From NCBI GenBank assembly GCA_003133005.1, contig PKZI01000245.1:158-10537 (forward strand): a stretch of DNA of 10,380 nt. Reading direction: 5' to 3'. This document shows positions 1 through 5,797 of the stretch, one piece after another; within the stretch, counting starts at the first letter, position 1, and each line of letters opens with the position of its first letter. A program made the position numbers and the translations under genes. Below the pieces are notes generated by a model. It did no database searches. It was given only the letters and a program-made list of their open reading frames with translations, and was not told the origin of the DNA. Source of the stretch: Acidimicrobiaceae bacterium. GTDB lineage: Bacteria > Actinomycetota > Acidimicrobiia > Acidimicrobiales > RAAP-2.

Positions 1-12
1 ATCGACAGCCCT

Positions 13-483
13 CTACGAACGACGAACCTCGAAGAACGAACTAAGCAGCTTTCGCGACTCCGCTACGCGAACGTCGTAGGTCAGTTCCACCTCATGCAGT
101 AATCGGGGATCTGAGAGAACGTTGTAGCGCGAACCAACTGCTCCTGCTTTCTCGTCCATCGCGCCAATCACCAGACGTTCCACCCGCGCATTGAGCAGGG
201 CGCCGGCACACATGACGCATGGTTCCAGCGTCACGTAGATTGTCGCTCCATCCAAACGCCAACCCGGTCGATTCGACACCGCGTCGCGCAGCGCCACTAT
301 CTCAGCGTGAGCGGTCGGATCACCATCGATTTCGCGACGATTCTCGCCAATCCCGAGAACTTCACCGCCGAGCACCACCACACACCCGACCGGCACGTCA
401 TTGTGTCCTTGCGCCTCACGTGCCTTCGCGAGGGCCATGTCCATGAACTTCTCGTCGTCCACGGCATTGTCGTCTCTGTCCAT
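13..483 (-). CDS. tadA: tRNA-specific adenosine deaminase TadA
   Basis: This 156-residue cytoplasmic protein deaminates adenosine 34 to inosine in tRNA-Arg(ACG), which lets one tRNA read CGU, CGC and CGA. The zinc and catalytic signature of the cytidine/deoxycytidylate deaminase fold is intact: HAE at residues 59-61 (His59 zinc ligand, Glu61 proton shuttle) and PCVMC at 88-92 (Cys89 and Cys92 zinc ligands). PVGCVVV near 31-37 and the NVLSDPRLLH segment near 121-130 are also typical of TadA. The length is normal for the family. The ATG at 483 has no clear Shine-Dalgarno sequence, but a TANNNT hexamer lies 7 nt upstream, so translation may be leaderless. An internal ATG at residue 14 is the alternative start. 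The gene is divergent from the tRNA-Ser gene, with 107 bp between them. Function is certain from motifs; the start is less so. Confidence 0.95.
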   Translation of the reverse strand: MDRDDNAVDDEKFMDMALAKAREAQGHNDVPVGCVVVLGGEVLGIGENRREIDGDPTAHAEIVALRDAVSNRPGWRLDGATIYVTLEPCVMCAGALLNARVERLVIGAMDEKAGAVGSRYNVLSDPRLLHEVELTYDVRVAESRKLLSSFFEVRRS

Positions 484-490
484 TTTGACG

Positions 491-496
491 AGCGTA
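491..496 (-). promoter_or_regulatory. Candidate -10 hexamer of tadA (leaderless start)
   Basis: On the minus strand the hexamer TACGCT is followed by exactly 7 nt and then the tadA ATG. This matches the actinobacterial TANNNT -10 pattern at the distance expected if transcription began at the A of the start codon. No convincing -35 element is seen. The assignment is inferred from motif and spacing. Confidence 0.4.
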
Positions 497-577
497 GGGC
501 TTGGTGATGCACATTCCGATCAGTAGTTTGAACGTGCCATGACGAAACTCGAAAAAAGTAACCTCACAACGGCGCAG

Positions 578-583
578 TAGACT
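578..583 (+). promoter_or_regulatory. Candidate -10 hexamer of the tRNA-Ser gene
   Basis: TAGACT fits the TANNNT -10 consensus and ends 7 nt before the first base of the mature tRNA, so transcription would begin at or next to the tRNA 5' end. No good -35 hexamer was found at 16-18 bp upstream, so the promoter is only half supported. Confidence 0.4.
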
Positions 584-590
584 CGACGCC

Positions 591-678
591 GGAGGGGTGC
601 GAGAGCGGCCGAATCGGGCAGTCTCGAAAACTGCTGTGTCTCCGGGCACCGTGGGTTCAAATCCCACCTCCTCCGCCA
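591..678 (+). tRNA. tRNA-Ser, anticodon CGA
   Basis: A full cloverleaf can be folded by hand. The acceptor stem pairs GGAGGGG with CTCCTCC, with one G-T wobble, followed by discriminator G and an encoded CCA end (676-678). The anticodon stem pairs GCAGT (618-622) with ACTGC (630-634) around the 7-nt loop CTCGAAA, placing anticodon CGA at 625-627, which reads UCG. The long variable arm characteristic of serine tRNAs forms a 5-bp stem, GTGTC with GGCAC, around a TCCG loop. The T arm is GTGGG-TTCAAAT-CCCAC. The gene is followed at once by an intrinsic terminator, so it is probably a single-gene transcript. Confidence 0.96.
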
Positions 679-683
679 GCGAG

Positions 684-718
684 AAACGGGTGACGAGAGT
701 CGCCCGTTTTTTGTTTTT
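684..718 (+). terminator. Rho-independent terminator of the tRNA-Ser gene
   Basis: ACGGGTGAC pairs with GTCGCCCGT around a GAGA tetraloop, a 9-bp stem with one G-T wobble that can be extended by flanking A-T pairs. A run of T residues interrupted by one G follows immediately. It begins 5 nt after the encoded CCA. This is the only hairpin with a T-tract that I find in the window. Confidence 0.9.
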
Positions 719-732
719 CCGATACGAATGAT

Positions 733-770
733 GTGCGAACTACGATGGGATGGTGCGGTCAAGTTCGCAC
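733..770 (+). promoter_or_regulatory. Inverted repeat in the gabT promoter/leader region
   Basis: GTGCGAAC (733-740) and GTTCGCAC (763-770) are perfect 8-bp inverted arms with a 22-bp spacer, so their centres are 30 bp apart, about three helical turns. A TANNNT hexamer, TACGAT, lies at 741-746 right after the left arm. The right arm ends 18 bp before the gabT ATG. It could be an operator for a dimeric regulator or an RNA hairpin in the leader; the sequence cannot distinguish these. The repeat is seen directly; its role is inferred. Confidence 0.45.
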
Positions 771-788
771 GACTTCTAGGAGATCATT

Positions 789-2126
789 ATGGTTTCGTCA
801 GTCGAGTCCTCAGTCGGCACCCAGCGCAAGCTCGTCACGGAAATTCCCGGGCCCAAGTCACGTGCGCTCCATGAACGCCGAAAGGCAGTGGTGAGCGCGG
901 GTCTCACCAACGGCTTCCCCATATATATTGAGCGCGCCGAAGGCGCGATTCTCGTCGACGTGGACGGCAACCGCGTCTTGGACCTTGGTTCGGGAATCGC
1001 GGTGACGACGATTGGCCACGCGGTACCCGAACTGATTGACGCTGTCAGCAATCAGGTCGCCGCGTTTACACACACCTGTTTCATGGTCACGCCCTACGAA
1101 AGCTACGTTGAGGTGTGCGAAGAGCTCGCCAAAGTGACGCCCGGTACGCACGCCAAGACCTCGGCGCTCTTCAACTCTGGCTCCGAGGCCGTTGAAAACG
1201 CCGTGAAGATCGCACGGCTCGCTACCGGTCGACAGGCAATCGTTGTGTTCGACCACGCGTATCACGGACGAACGAACTTGACCTTGGCACTCACGGCGAA
1301 GAACATGCCCTATAAGGACCGTTTCGGGCCCTTTGCTCCCGAGGTCTACCGCGTTCCGATGAGCTATCCCTACCACGACGAACTTTCGGGCGCCGACGCG
1401 GCAGCTCTCGCCATCAAGATGATTGAGACCCAAGTCGGGGCGACCAACGTTGCCGCGCTGCTGATCGAGCCAATCCAGGGTGAGGGTGGTTTCATTGTGC
1501 CCGCCGATGGATTCTTGCCGGCCCTCTCGGAGTGGACGTCGAAGAATGGCGTCGTCTTCATCGCCGACGAGATCCAAAGTGGCTTCTGTCGCACCGGCGA
1601 CTGGTTCGCGGTCGACCACGAAGGCGTCATTCCGGACTTGGTCGCCACCGCCAAGGGGCTCGCTGGCGGCATGCCACTGGCTGCCGTGACTGGACGCACC
1701 GAGTTGATGAACCAGGTGCACGAAGGCGGACTTGGCGGCACCTACGGTGGTAACCCCGTCGCCGCGGTGGCGGCGCTCGCGACGATCAAGACTTTGCGCG
1801 ATCGTAATCTCGCCTCGCGCGCCCGCGAACTCGAAGCAATCATTTTGAAAAGCTTGCGCACGCTGCAACAAGACGTCGCAATCATCGGCGACGTCAGAGG
1901 TCGTGGCGCGATGATCGCCTTCGAACTCGTACAGCCTGGGACAAAGAACGCCAACGCGACAGCCGCAAAGTCAATCGTCGCCCATTGCAACCAAAACGGC
2001 GTAATTGCTCTCGCCTGTGGAACCTACGGCAACGTGATTCGACTTCTTCCACCACTCGTCATCACCGACGAACAACTCGAGGACGGACTCAACGTGCTCG
2101 CCGCCGCAGTTCGCGCCGCGGGTTAA
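789..2126 (+). CDS. gabT: 4-aminobutyrate aminotransferase (class III, GabT-like)
   Basis: This 445-residue PLP enzyme likely moves the amino group of GABA to 2-oxoglutarate, giving succinic semialdehyde and glutamate in the cytoplasm. Landmarks of class III aminotransferases are all present: NSGSEAVENA (129-138, phosphate-binding Gly131-Ser132), FDHAYHGRT (154-162), IEPIQGEGGF (226-235, Glu232 being the specificity Glu of GABA transaminases), ADEIQSGFCRTG (259-270, Asp260 and Gln263 contacting PLP) and ATAKG (286-290) with the PLP lysine Lys289. NVIRLLPPL (415-423) supplies Arg418, the likely carboxylate-binding arginine. The ATG at 789 is preceded by AGGAG at 778-782 with a 6-nt spacer, fixing the start. 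No succinate semialdehyde dehydrogenase of ordinary type is adjacent. A related omega-amino acid substrate such as 5-aminovalerate remains possible. Confidence 0.9.
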   Translation: MVSSVESSVGTQRKLVTEIPGPKSRALHERRKAVVSAGLTNGFPIYIERAEGAILVDVDGNRVLDLGSGIAVTTIGHAVPELIDAVSNQVAAFTHTCFMVTPYESYVEVCEELAKVTPGTHAKTSALFNSGSEAVENAVKIARLATGRQAIVVFDHAYHGRTNLTLALTAKNMPYKDRFGPFAPEVYRVPMSYPYHDELSGADAAALAIKMIETQVGATNVAALLIEPIQGEGGFIVPADGFLPALSEWTSKNGVVFIADEIQSGFCRTGDWFAVDHEGVIPDLVATAKGLAGGMPLAAVTGRTELMNQVHEGGLGGTYGGNPVAAVAALATIKTLRDRNLASRARELEAIILKSLRTLQQDVAIIGDVRGRGAMIAFELVQPGTKNANATAAKSIVAHCNQNGVIALACGTYGNVIRLLPPLVITDEQLEDGLNVLAAAVRAAG

Positions 2127-2141
2127 GGGAGACAATCTTCA

Positions 2142-2179
2142 GTCGACACCGCGTGAGTGCTCGCGGGCGCGAGGTCGAC
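2142..2179 (+). terminator. Hairpin downstream of gabT, possible T-less terminator
   Basis: Starting 15 nt after the gabT stop, GTCGAC (2142-2147) can pair with GTCGAC (2174-2179), and inside it CTCGC pairs with GCGAG around GGGC (2160-2173, part of a 14-bp perfect palindrome). The left side carries a bulge of about 12 nt. There is no T-tract. Terminators lacking U-runs occur in actinobacteria, but this assignment is weak. Confidence 0.3.
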
Positions 2180-2224
2180 CCAATTCATCGCTTCAAATTA
2201 CGCTCCAACCAACGGATCTATCGC

Positions 2225-2254
2225 GAGCGTTCGGTAACATCGGCAGGAACGCTC
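2225..2254 (+). promoter_or_regulatory. Inverted repeat around a -10-like hexamer, upstream of the lipoprotein gene
   Basis: GAGCGTTC (2225-2232) and GAACGCTC (2247-2254) are perfect 8-bp inverted arms with a 14-bp spacer. TAACAT, a TANNNT hexamer, lies at 2235-2240 within the spacer. The element ends 22 bp before the candidate ATG at 2277. An operator overlapping the promoter is the simplest reading, and a leader hairpin is the alternative. The rest of the 150-bp gap after gabT holds only the hairpin described separately. Confidence 0.45.
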
Positions 2255-2276
2255 TCACGAAAGCACGCACACCACC

Positions 2277-3311
2277 ATGAAGAGACGGGGATCAAAGGTG
2301 CGAAGTGCGTGGTGGGTTGGCGTGCTCGCCGCGGCGAGCGCACTGACCCTCGCCGGCTGCATGACACAGCCCACTTTGCACGTCACCGGGTTACCCTCCA
2401 TCGGCATCTCGGTTCCACTTCGCCTTACGGCGTGCACCACCTCCGGATCGTGCATTGCTGTTGGTACGACGGGTTCTAGCACTACGCCGTCGAGCGTCGG
2501 CGAATATCGAGAATCCAACGGTGTATGGAACTCTCTCGCGGTCCCCGCCGCACCTTCGTCATTGATTACGTCCGCATCATGTCTTTCCACGCAATGTCTA
2601 ATCGGAGGACTCTCGCCAACCGGCAACCTCCTCTGGACCTACAACGCGTCCTCCCAATCCGTAATACCCCTTGACACACTCCGAGCTGGTCAGGGAATTC
2701 GATCGTTGAGTTGTTTCGGCATTTCATCGTGCGCCGCGATCGTCGCTGGCGGCGTTGACGCTGCGTCAACTATCTCCTTTTCCGCCGACGCTGGCACATC
2801 GTGGAGCACGCCCGTCGCACTCACGTGGTCGAAGGGTGACACGGTGAGCGCATTGACGTGCACCAGCTCTTTAGACTGCATCGCTACCGCGACGACCGGT
2901 ACGAACTCAGTGGTCGTTGAAAGGTCTCGTGACGGTGGTAATACCTGGGTGTCGCGCGCGACGCGCGTTGCGTGGACGAATCTCACGTGGCTCTCTTGTC
3001 ACGGACTCGTCTGCAACGCTCTCGCTACCACATCTTCAAAGACGTACGTGGTGCGAACGAAGAACTTCGGTCGAACCTGGCTCGAGAACTCGCTTCCCGC
3101 GCAAGGCAACGCACTTGCGTGCGCCTCAATCAATAAATGCGTGGTGGTAGGACAAAAGCGAAACGACAGTCCATGGTTCGCAACGAGTGATGATCTTCAA
3201 CTTACGGTGGCAACTCTTAAGTACGTCCCGTCTCCACTTCTTGCCGTGGCGTGCGCCAAGACAGTGTGCACCGCGCTCGGGGTAAGCACTGTTCTTGCGT
3301 ACCGCTTCTAA
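2277..3311 (+). CDS. Secreted lipoprotein, predicted seven-bladed Asp-box beta-propeller
   Basis: This 344-residue protein begins with a lipoprotein signal: basic residues 2-9, a hydrophobic stretch about 12-26, and lipobox LAGC at 25-28 with Cys28 as the lipidation site, so the mature protein should sit on the outer face of the membrane. The body contains seven similar units, each opening with a closely spaced cysteine pair: 53/59, 102/107, 146/152, 195/201, 241/246, 282/288 and 326/331, recurring every 41-49 residues. Three Asp-box (BNR) motifs S/T-x-D/N-x-G-x-S/T-W are visible at 169-176, 217-224 and 261-268. Seven units fit a closed seven-bladed propeller. No catalytic sialidase residues can be named; ligand binding or adhesion is possible. 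The start is uncertain: ATG 2277 lacks a good ribosome binding site, and GTG 2298 is an alternative that keeps the signal peptide. The gene ends in a 4-bp convergent overlap with the aldehyde dehydrogenase gene. Confidence 0.8.
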   Translation: MKRRGSKVRSAWWVGVLAAASALTLAGCMTQPTLHVTGLPSIGISVPLRLTACTTSGSCIAVGTTGSSTTPSSVGEYRESNGVWNSLAVPAAPSSLITSASCLSTQCLIGGLSPTGNLLWTYNASSQSVIPLDTLRAGQGIRSLSCFGISSCAAIVAGGVDAASTISFSADAGTSWSTPVALTWSKGDTVSALTCTSSLDCIATATTGTNSVVVERSRDGGNTWVSRATRVAWTNLTWLSCHGLVCNALATTSSKTYVVRTKNFGRTWLENSLPAQGNALACASINKCVVVGQKRNDSPWFATSDDLQLTVATLKYVPSPLLAVACAKTVCTALGVSTVLAYRF

Positions 3312-5050
3312 GGGCGCAGCGCCGCCGCGAGGAGACCAGGTATTTTTCCCCACGATGGCTTGACCTCGAACGCCAGTAGTTTTCGCATCACGACGGCCGA
3401 GTTCTTGCTCGTCGCAAACCACGCGGGTGTGGGCTTGGCAACGAAAGGACCGCGCACGACAGACTTCTGCGGTCGAGCAAAGAGGAAGGCGTTACCCACG
3501 AATCCCGTTCCTGACTGGATGTCGCTGATTGAATGACCAGGGTAGGCGCCCCACGCGGTGGTTGCGAAGGCAAAACTGAGGGCATGCCAAAGATTGACGC
3601 CAATCGATCCGTAGCGAAGATCCGCAATCGCTTCTTCGATTGCGGGACCCGTCACTGGATCTTTCAAGGTGCGCGTATCGGCGATCAGCGTCATCGAGAG
3701 AGTGCCCCATACGACGTCGTTGCAGAACGATGTCGCCTTCTTCACGAAATCCACCGCTGATTCGGCGCTAAGGGCGGTCTCGGCCGTAAGGGCGCAGAAC
3801 GCTTCGACGTTCAAACACACGTCGTTGGTACTTGATGAGTCAACGTTGCGGATGATCGTCCACGGCATAGTGTCAGCATTCGTCACGCCAATTTCGTGCG
3901 CGTCGGGATGTTGGGCCAAGAACGCATCGCGCCTCGTTGACGCGCCGGGATAGTACGCCCGCCTCGTAGGAAGAGTGGCAAACACTTCTTCGAGTGCTCG
4001 AAAGAAATCCTCACGCTGCTTCCATTGCTGGTGCGTGATGATGATGCGCGGCGTGAGACAATTAAAGCCGGCGTTGTTCGCAATCATTGTTGCCACGTGC
4101 CTCGCTTGGAAGTCAATTTCCTTTTGCGTCCACTCGCCCGGAACAATGACGACAGGCGAGACGTTGCCCAATTCACAGCTCACCGGCTTTTTAATCAAAG
4201 GATCATTTGCGACCTTGCGTCGCTGTCCTTCTTCACCCACGCCGAAAACTATGGCGTCGTGCGTCTTATCCGAGCCGGTGACGTGGATGTCAGTCACGTC
4301 ATCGTGATTGGTGAGGTACGAACCCACCTGTGCTCCGCCGGACACGATACGCAAGTAGCCAGCATCTATCAGGGACGCCATTGCCTTGGTCCAGTACGGT
4401 ACGAGATAGTCGTTTACCGGGTTCGCTTTAAGAACAACGACCTTTCCTTCACCAAACAACTTCGTCAACACGTCACGCGGCCCGAGTGAGGCGACGTTCC
4501 CCGCCCCCAGCACGAGCGAAACACCCACGTGTGCAGAGGGCGACCGGTACGCCTCCGCCTGCGTTGCTTGGACGTTCGCCTCATCGACGCCGGGCTCCAT
4601 CCAGACTTCGCCCGTCACGCCCCCGTAGAGAACTTTGTCAAAATTCGACCCCGGTACGACTTGAATGGCGATTCGATTCCCCGGCTTATGGTGCACCGGA
4701 CCCGGATAGTGGGGCCGGCCGCTCTTAGCGATGTCGAGCATTGATTGACGGAAACTCTGGGCCATTCGAATAAACGTGCCAATCCCGCTAAAGAGTTCCT
4801 CACCACCCTCTGGGCTATCAGGCTCGTAGCCCTTTGCCTCGCACGCGGCCTTTGTCCACTCCTCCGCGACCGCAAAAGTGTCGTTCACGATTTGTTCGAG
4901 TATCTGCGCACGTTCTCGTGCGGGTGTCTGAGCCCACGCGACAGCGCGCAGCTTTACATCCTCAACCGCTCGATCGAGGGCGGCTTCGTCGAAGGCGCCA
5001 TCGTCGTGTGTCCCCGATGTAGGCGCAGCCGCGCCACGTAGCAAAGTCAT
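3308..5050 (-). CDS. Divergent aldehyde dehydrogenase superfamily protein
   Basis: This 580-residue protein belongs to the NAD(P)-dependent aldehyde dehydrogenase superfamily but is larger than the usual 480-500 residues. The four key catalytic positions can be matched: Asn185 in GAGNVASLG (oxyanion Asn), Lys208 in VVVLKAN (cofactor ribose), Glu293 in SCELGNVSP (general base region) and Cys331 in NNAGFNCLTP (nucleophile). The Asn-to-Lys spacing of 23 equals that of classical enzymes. The surrounding motifs are atypical: HVTGSDKTHDA (256-266) replaces the usual FTGS, and VEAFCAL (415-421) replaces the E-x-F-G-P signature. About 60 extra N-terminal and 50 extra C-terminal residues flank the core. 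A purine-rich AAGG lies 9 nt before the ATG. Substrate is unknown: simple aldehyde oxidation or an acyl-CoA-linked reaction are both possible. The gene is divergent from the DUF2510 gene. Confidence 0.85.
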   Translation of the reverse strand: MTLLRGAAAPTSGTHDDGAFDEAALDRAVEDVKLRAVAWAQTPARERAQILEQIVNDTFAVAEEWTKAACEAKGYEPDSPEGGEELFSGIGTFIRMAQSFRQSMLDIAKSGRPHYPGPVHHKPGNRIAIQVVPGSNFDKVLYGGVTGEVWMEPGVDEANVQATQAEAYRSPSAHVGVSLVLGAGNVASLGPRDVLTKLFGEGKVVVLKANPVNDYLVPYWTKAMASLIDAGYLRIVSGGAQVGSYLTNHDDVTDIHVTGSDKTHDAIVFGVGEEGQRRKVANDPLIKKPVSCELGNVSPVVIVPGEWTQKEIDFQARHVATMIANNAGFNCLTPRIIITHQQWKQREDFFRALEEVFATLPTRRAYYPGASTRRDAFLAQHPDAHEIGVTNADTMPWTIIRNVDSSSTNDVCLNVEAFCALTAETALSAESAVDFVKKATSFCNDVVWGTLSMTLIADTRTLKDPVTGPAIEEAIADLRYGSIGVNLWHALSFAFATTAWGAYPGHSISDIQSGTGFVGNAFLFARPQKSVVRGPFVAKPTPAWFATSKNSAVVMRKLLAFEVKPSWGKIPGLLAAALRP

Positions 5051-5077
5051 AGAAATTCGCCTTCCCTTCTAAGTGGC

Positions 5078-5083
5078 AGAATA
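5078..5083 (-). promoter_or_regulatory. Candidate -10 hexamer of the aldehyde dehydrogenase gene
   Basis: On the minus strand, TATTCT preceded directly by TG resembles an actinobacterial -10. GTTACA at 5100-5105 (minus strand) is a partial -35 match with a 16-bp spacer, and it lies inside the DUF2510 coding sequence. The predicted leader of about 20 nt contains the AAGG ribosome binding site. Assigned from motif and spacing only. Confidence 0.4.
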
Positions 5084-5088
5084 CATGT

Positions 5089-5712
5089 GTGAGTACCTCT
5101 GTAACAGTCTCGCCACCACCAGGTTGGTACCCCGATCCAAGCGGCCAGCGACAATGGCGCGTTTGGAACGGTAACGCGTGGTCCGAGGTCACCCGTCCCT
5201 ACGGCGACCCGGTGCAAAAGCCCACCGTGATCGAGTCGCTGCCGCTCATCCACGCTCTGCACCTGCTCATTCGCTTCGGTATCGTTGCGGTCTTCTCGGG
5301 CCTGGGACTCGTCGTCAGCTCTCTCGCGCACTGGCCGGGTACGCATTCTCCTACGCCTTTGTGGTTCGCCGAGATCACCATTTACGTTGGCGTAGGTCTT
5401 CTCGTCGCCGGCTCAGTGCTCTTTACCCTCGCATTACGAGAATTGCAGGGCCACTGGACCGCGCTCGCCTTTGTTCCTGGCGTCAATATCTTTGCCGTCG
5501 GCGCACTCGTCGCCACTCGACTGCAGGGCACCTACGCGGCGCGGCGGATCATCATCGACGTCGCGATGGTGGTCCTCTTTGTCATAGAGGCCCATCGCGA
5601 GCCTTGGCTCGGCGTTGCACTCGTGCTCGTTGCCTTGGGACAGTTGCAGTGGACTTCAGCGCTGCTCGATGAGATCTATCCCCCCAACGAGACGATTCGC
5701 CCCGCACCGTAG
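5089..5712 (+). CDS. DUF2510 multi-pass membrane protein
   Basis: This 207-residue protein opens with a DUF2510 domain, PPGWYPDPSG (9-18) followed by W23-R-V-W26-NGNAW31, the small tryptophan-rich module widespread in actinobacterial membrane proteins. After a short linker come hydrophobic segments at about 58-80, 92-117, 122-143, 153-168 and 172-192, giving roughly four to five membrane spans. The second half is uncharacterised, and I recognise no catalytic residue. It starts with GTG at 5089, since ATG at 5085 and GTG at 5087 are in other frames; no strong ribosome binding site is visible. The start codon is 38 bp from the oppositely oriented aldehyde dehydrogenase start. The acyl-CoA dehydrogenase follows on the same strand after 85 bp. 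The domain is certain, the function unknown. Confidence 0.8.
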   Translation: MSTSVTVSPPPGWYPDPSGQRQWRVWNGNAWSEVTRPYGDPVQKPTVIESLPLIHALHLLIRFGIVAVFSGLGLVVSSLAHWPGTHSPTPLWFAEITIYVGVGLLVAGSVLFTLALRELQGHWTALAFVPGVNIFAVGALVATRLQGTYAARRIIIDVAMVVLFVIEAHREPWLGVALVLVALGQLQWTSALLDEIYPPNETIRPAP

Positions 5713-5731
5713 GATGAGCACTGTGGCGACG

Positions 5732-5758
5732 GACCGGTGACGGTCTCGTGCGCCGGTC
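5732..5758 (+). repeat. Short inverted repeat before the acyl-CoA dehydrogenase gene
   Basis: GACCGG (5732-5737) and CCGGTC (5753-5758) are 6-bp inverted arms with a 15-bp spacer, in the 85-bp gap between the DUF2510 gene and the acyl-CoA dehydrogenase. An overlapping shorter hairpin, GACCG-GTGA-CGGTC (5732-5745), competes with it. No T-tract follows. It may be an operator, a weak processing hairpin, or chance in GC-rich DNA. Confidence 0.25.
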
Positions 5759-5797
5759 GTAGCGCTTCGATGCGCCTTGAATGGGGGACGTGAACTC

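Noticed and set aside
591..718. tRNA gene as an integration attachment site
   Set aside because: No integrase gene, and I noticed no repeated tRNA 3' end elsewhere in the window; the downstream genes look like ordinary chromosomal genes.
858..1871. 337-codon open frame on the minus strand, antisense to gabT
   Set aside because: It lies wholly within the well-supported aminotransferase gene, and its translation shows no family features.
1985..2479. 164-codon plus-strand frame spanning the gabT/lipoprotein gap
   Set aside because: It overlaps the ends of two convincing genes in another frame; the translation is Arg/His-rich and low in hydrophobic residues, typical of a shadow frame.
4025..4489. 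154-codon plus-strand frame inside the aldehyde dehydrogenase gene
   Set aside because: Shadow of the minus-strand gene, which contains the conserved catalytic motifs.
5777..5797. TTG at 5777 as the acyl-CoA dehydrogenase start
   Set aside because: It lacks a ribosome binding site, while GTG 5798 has a G-rich one 9 nt upstream and gives an N-terminus typical of the family.
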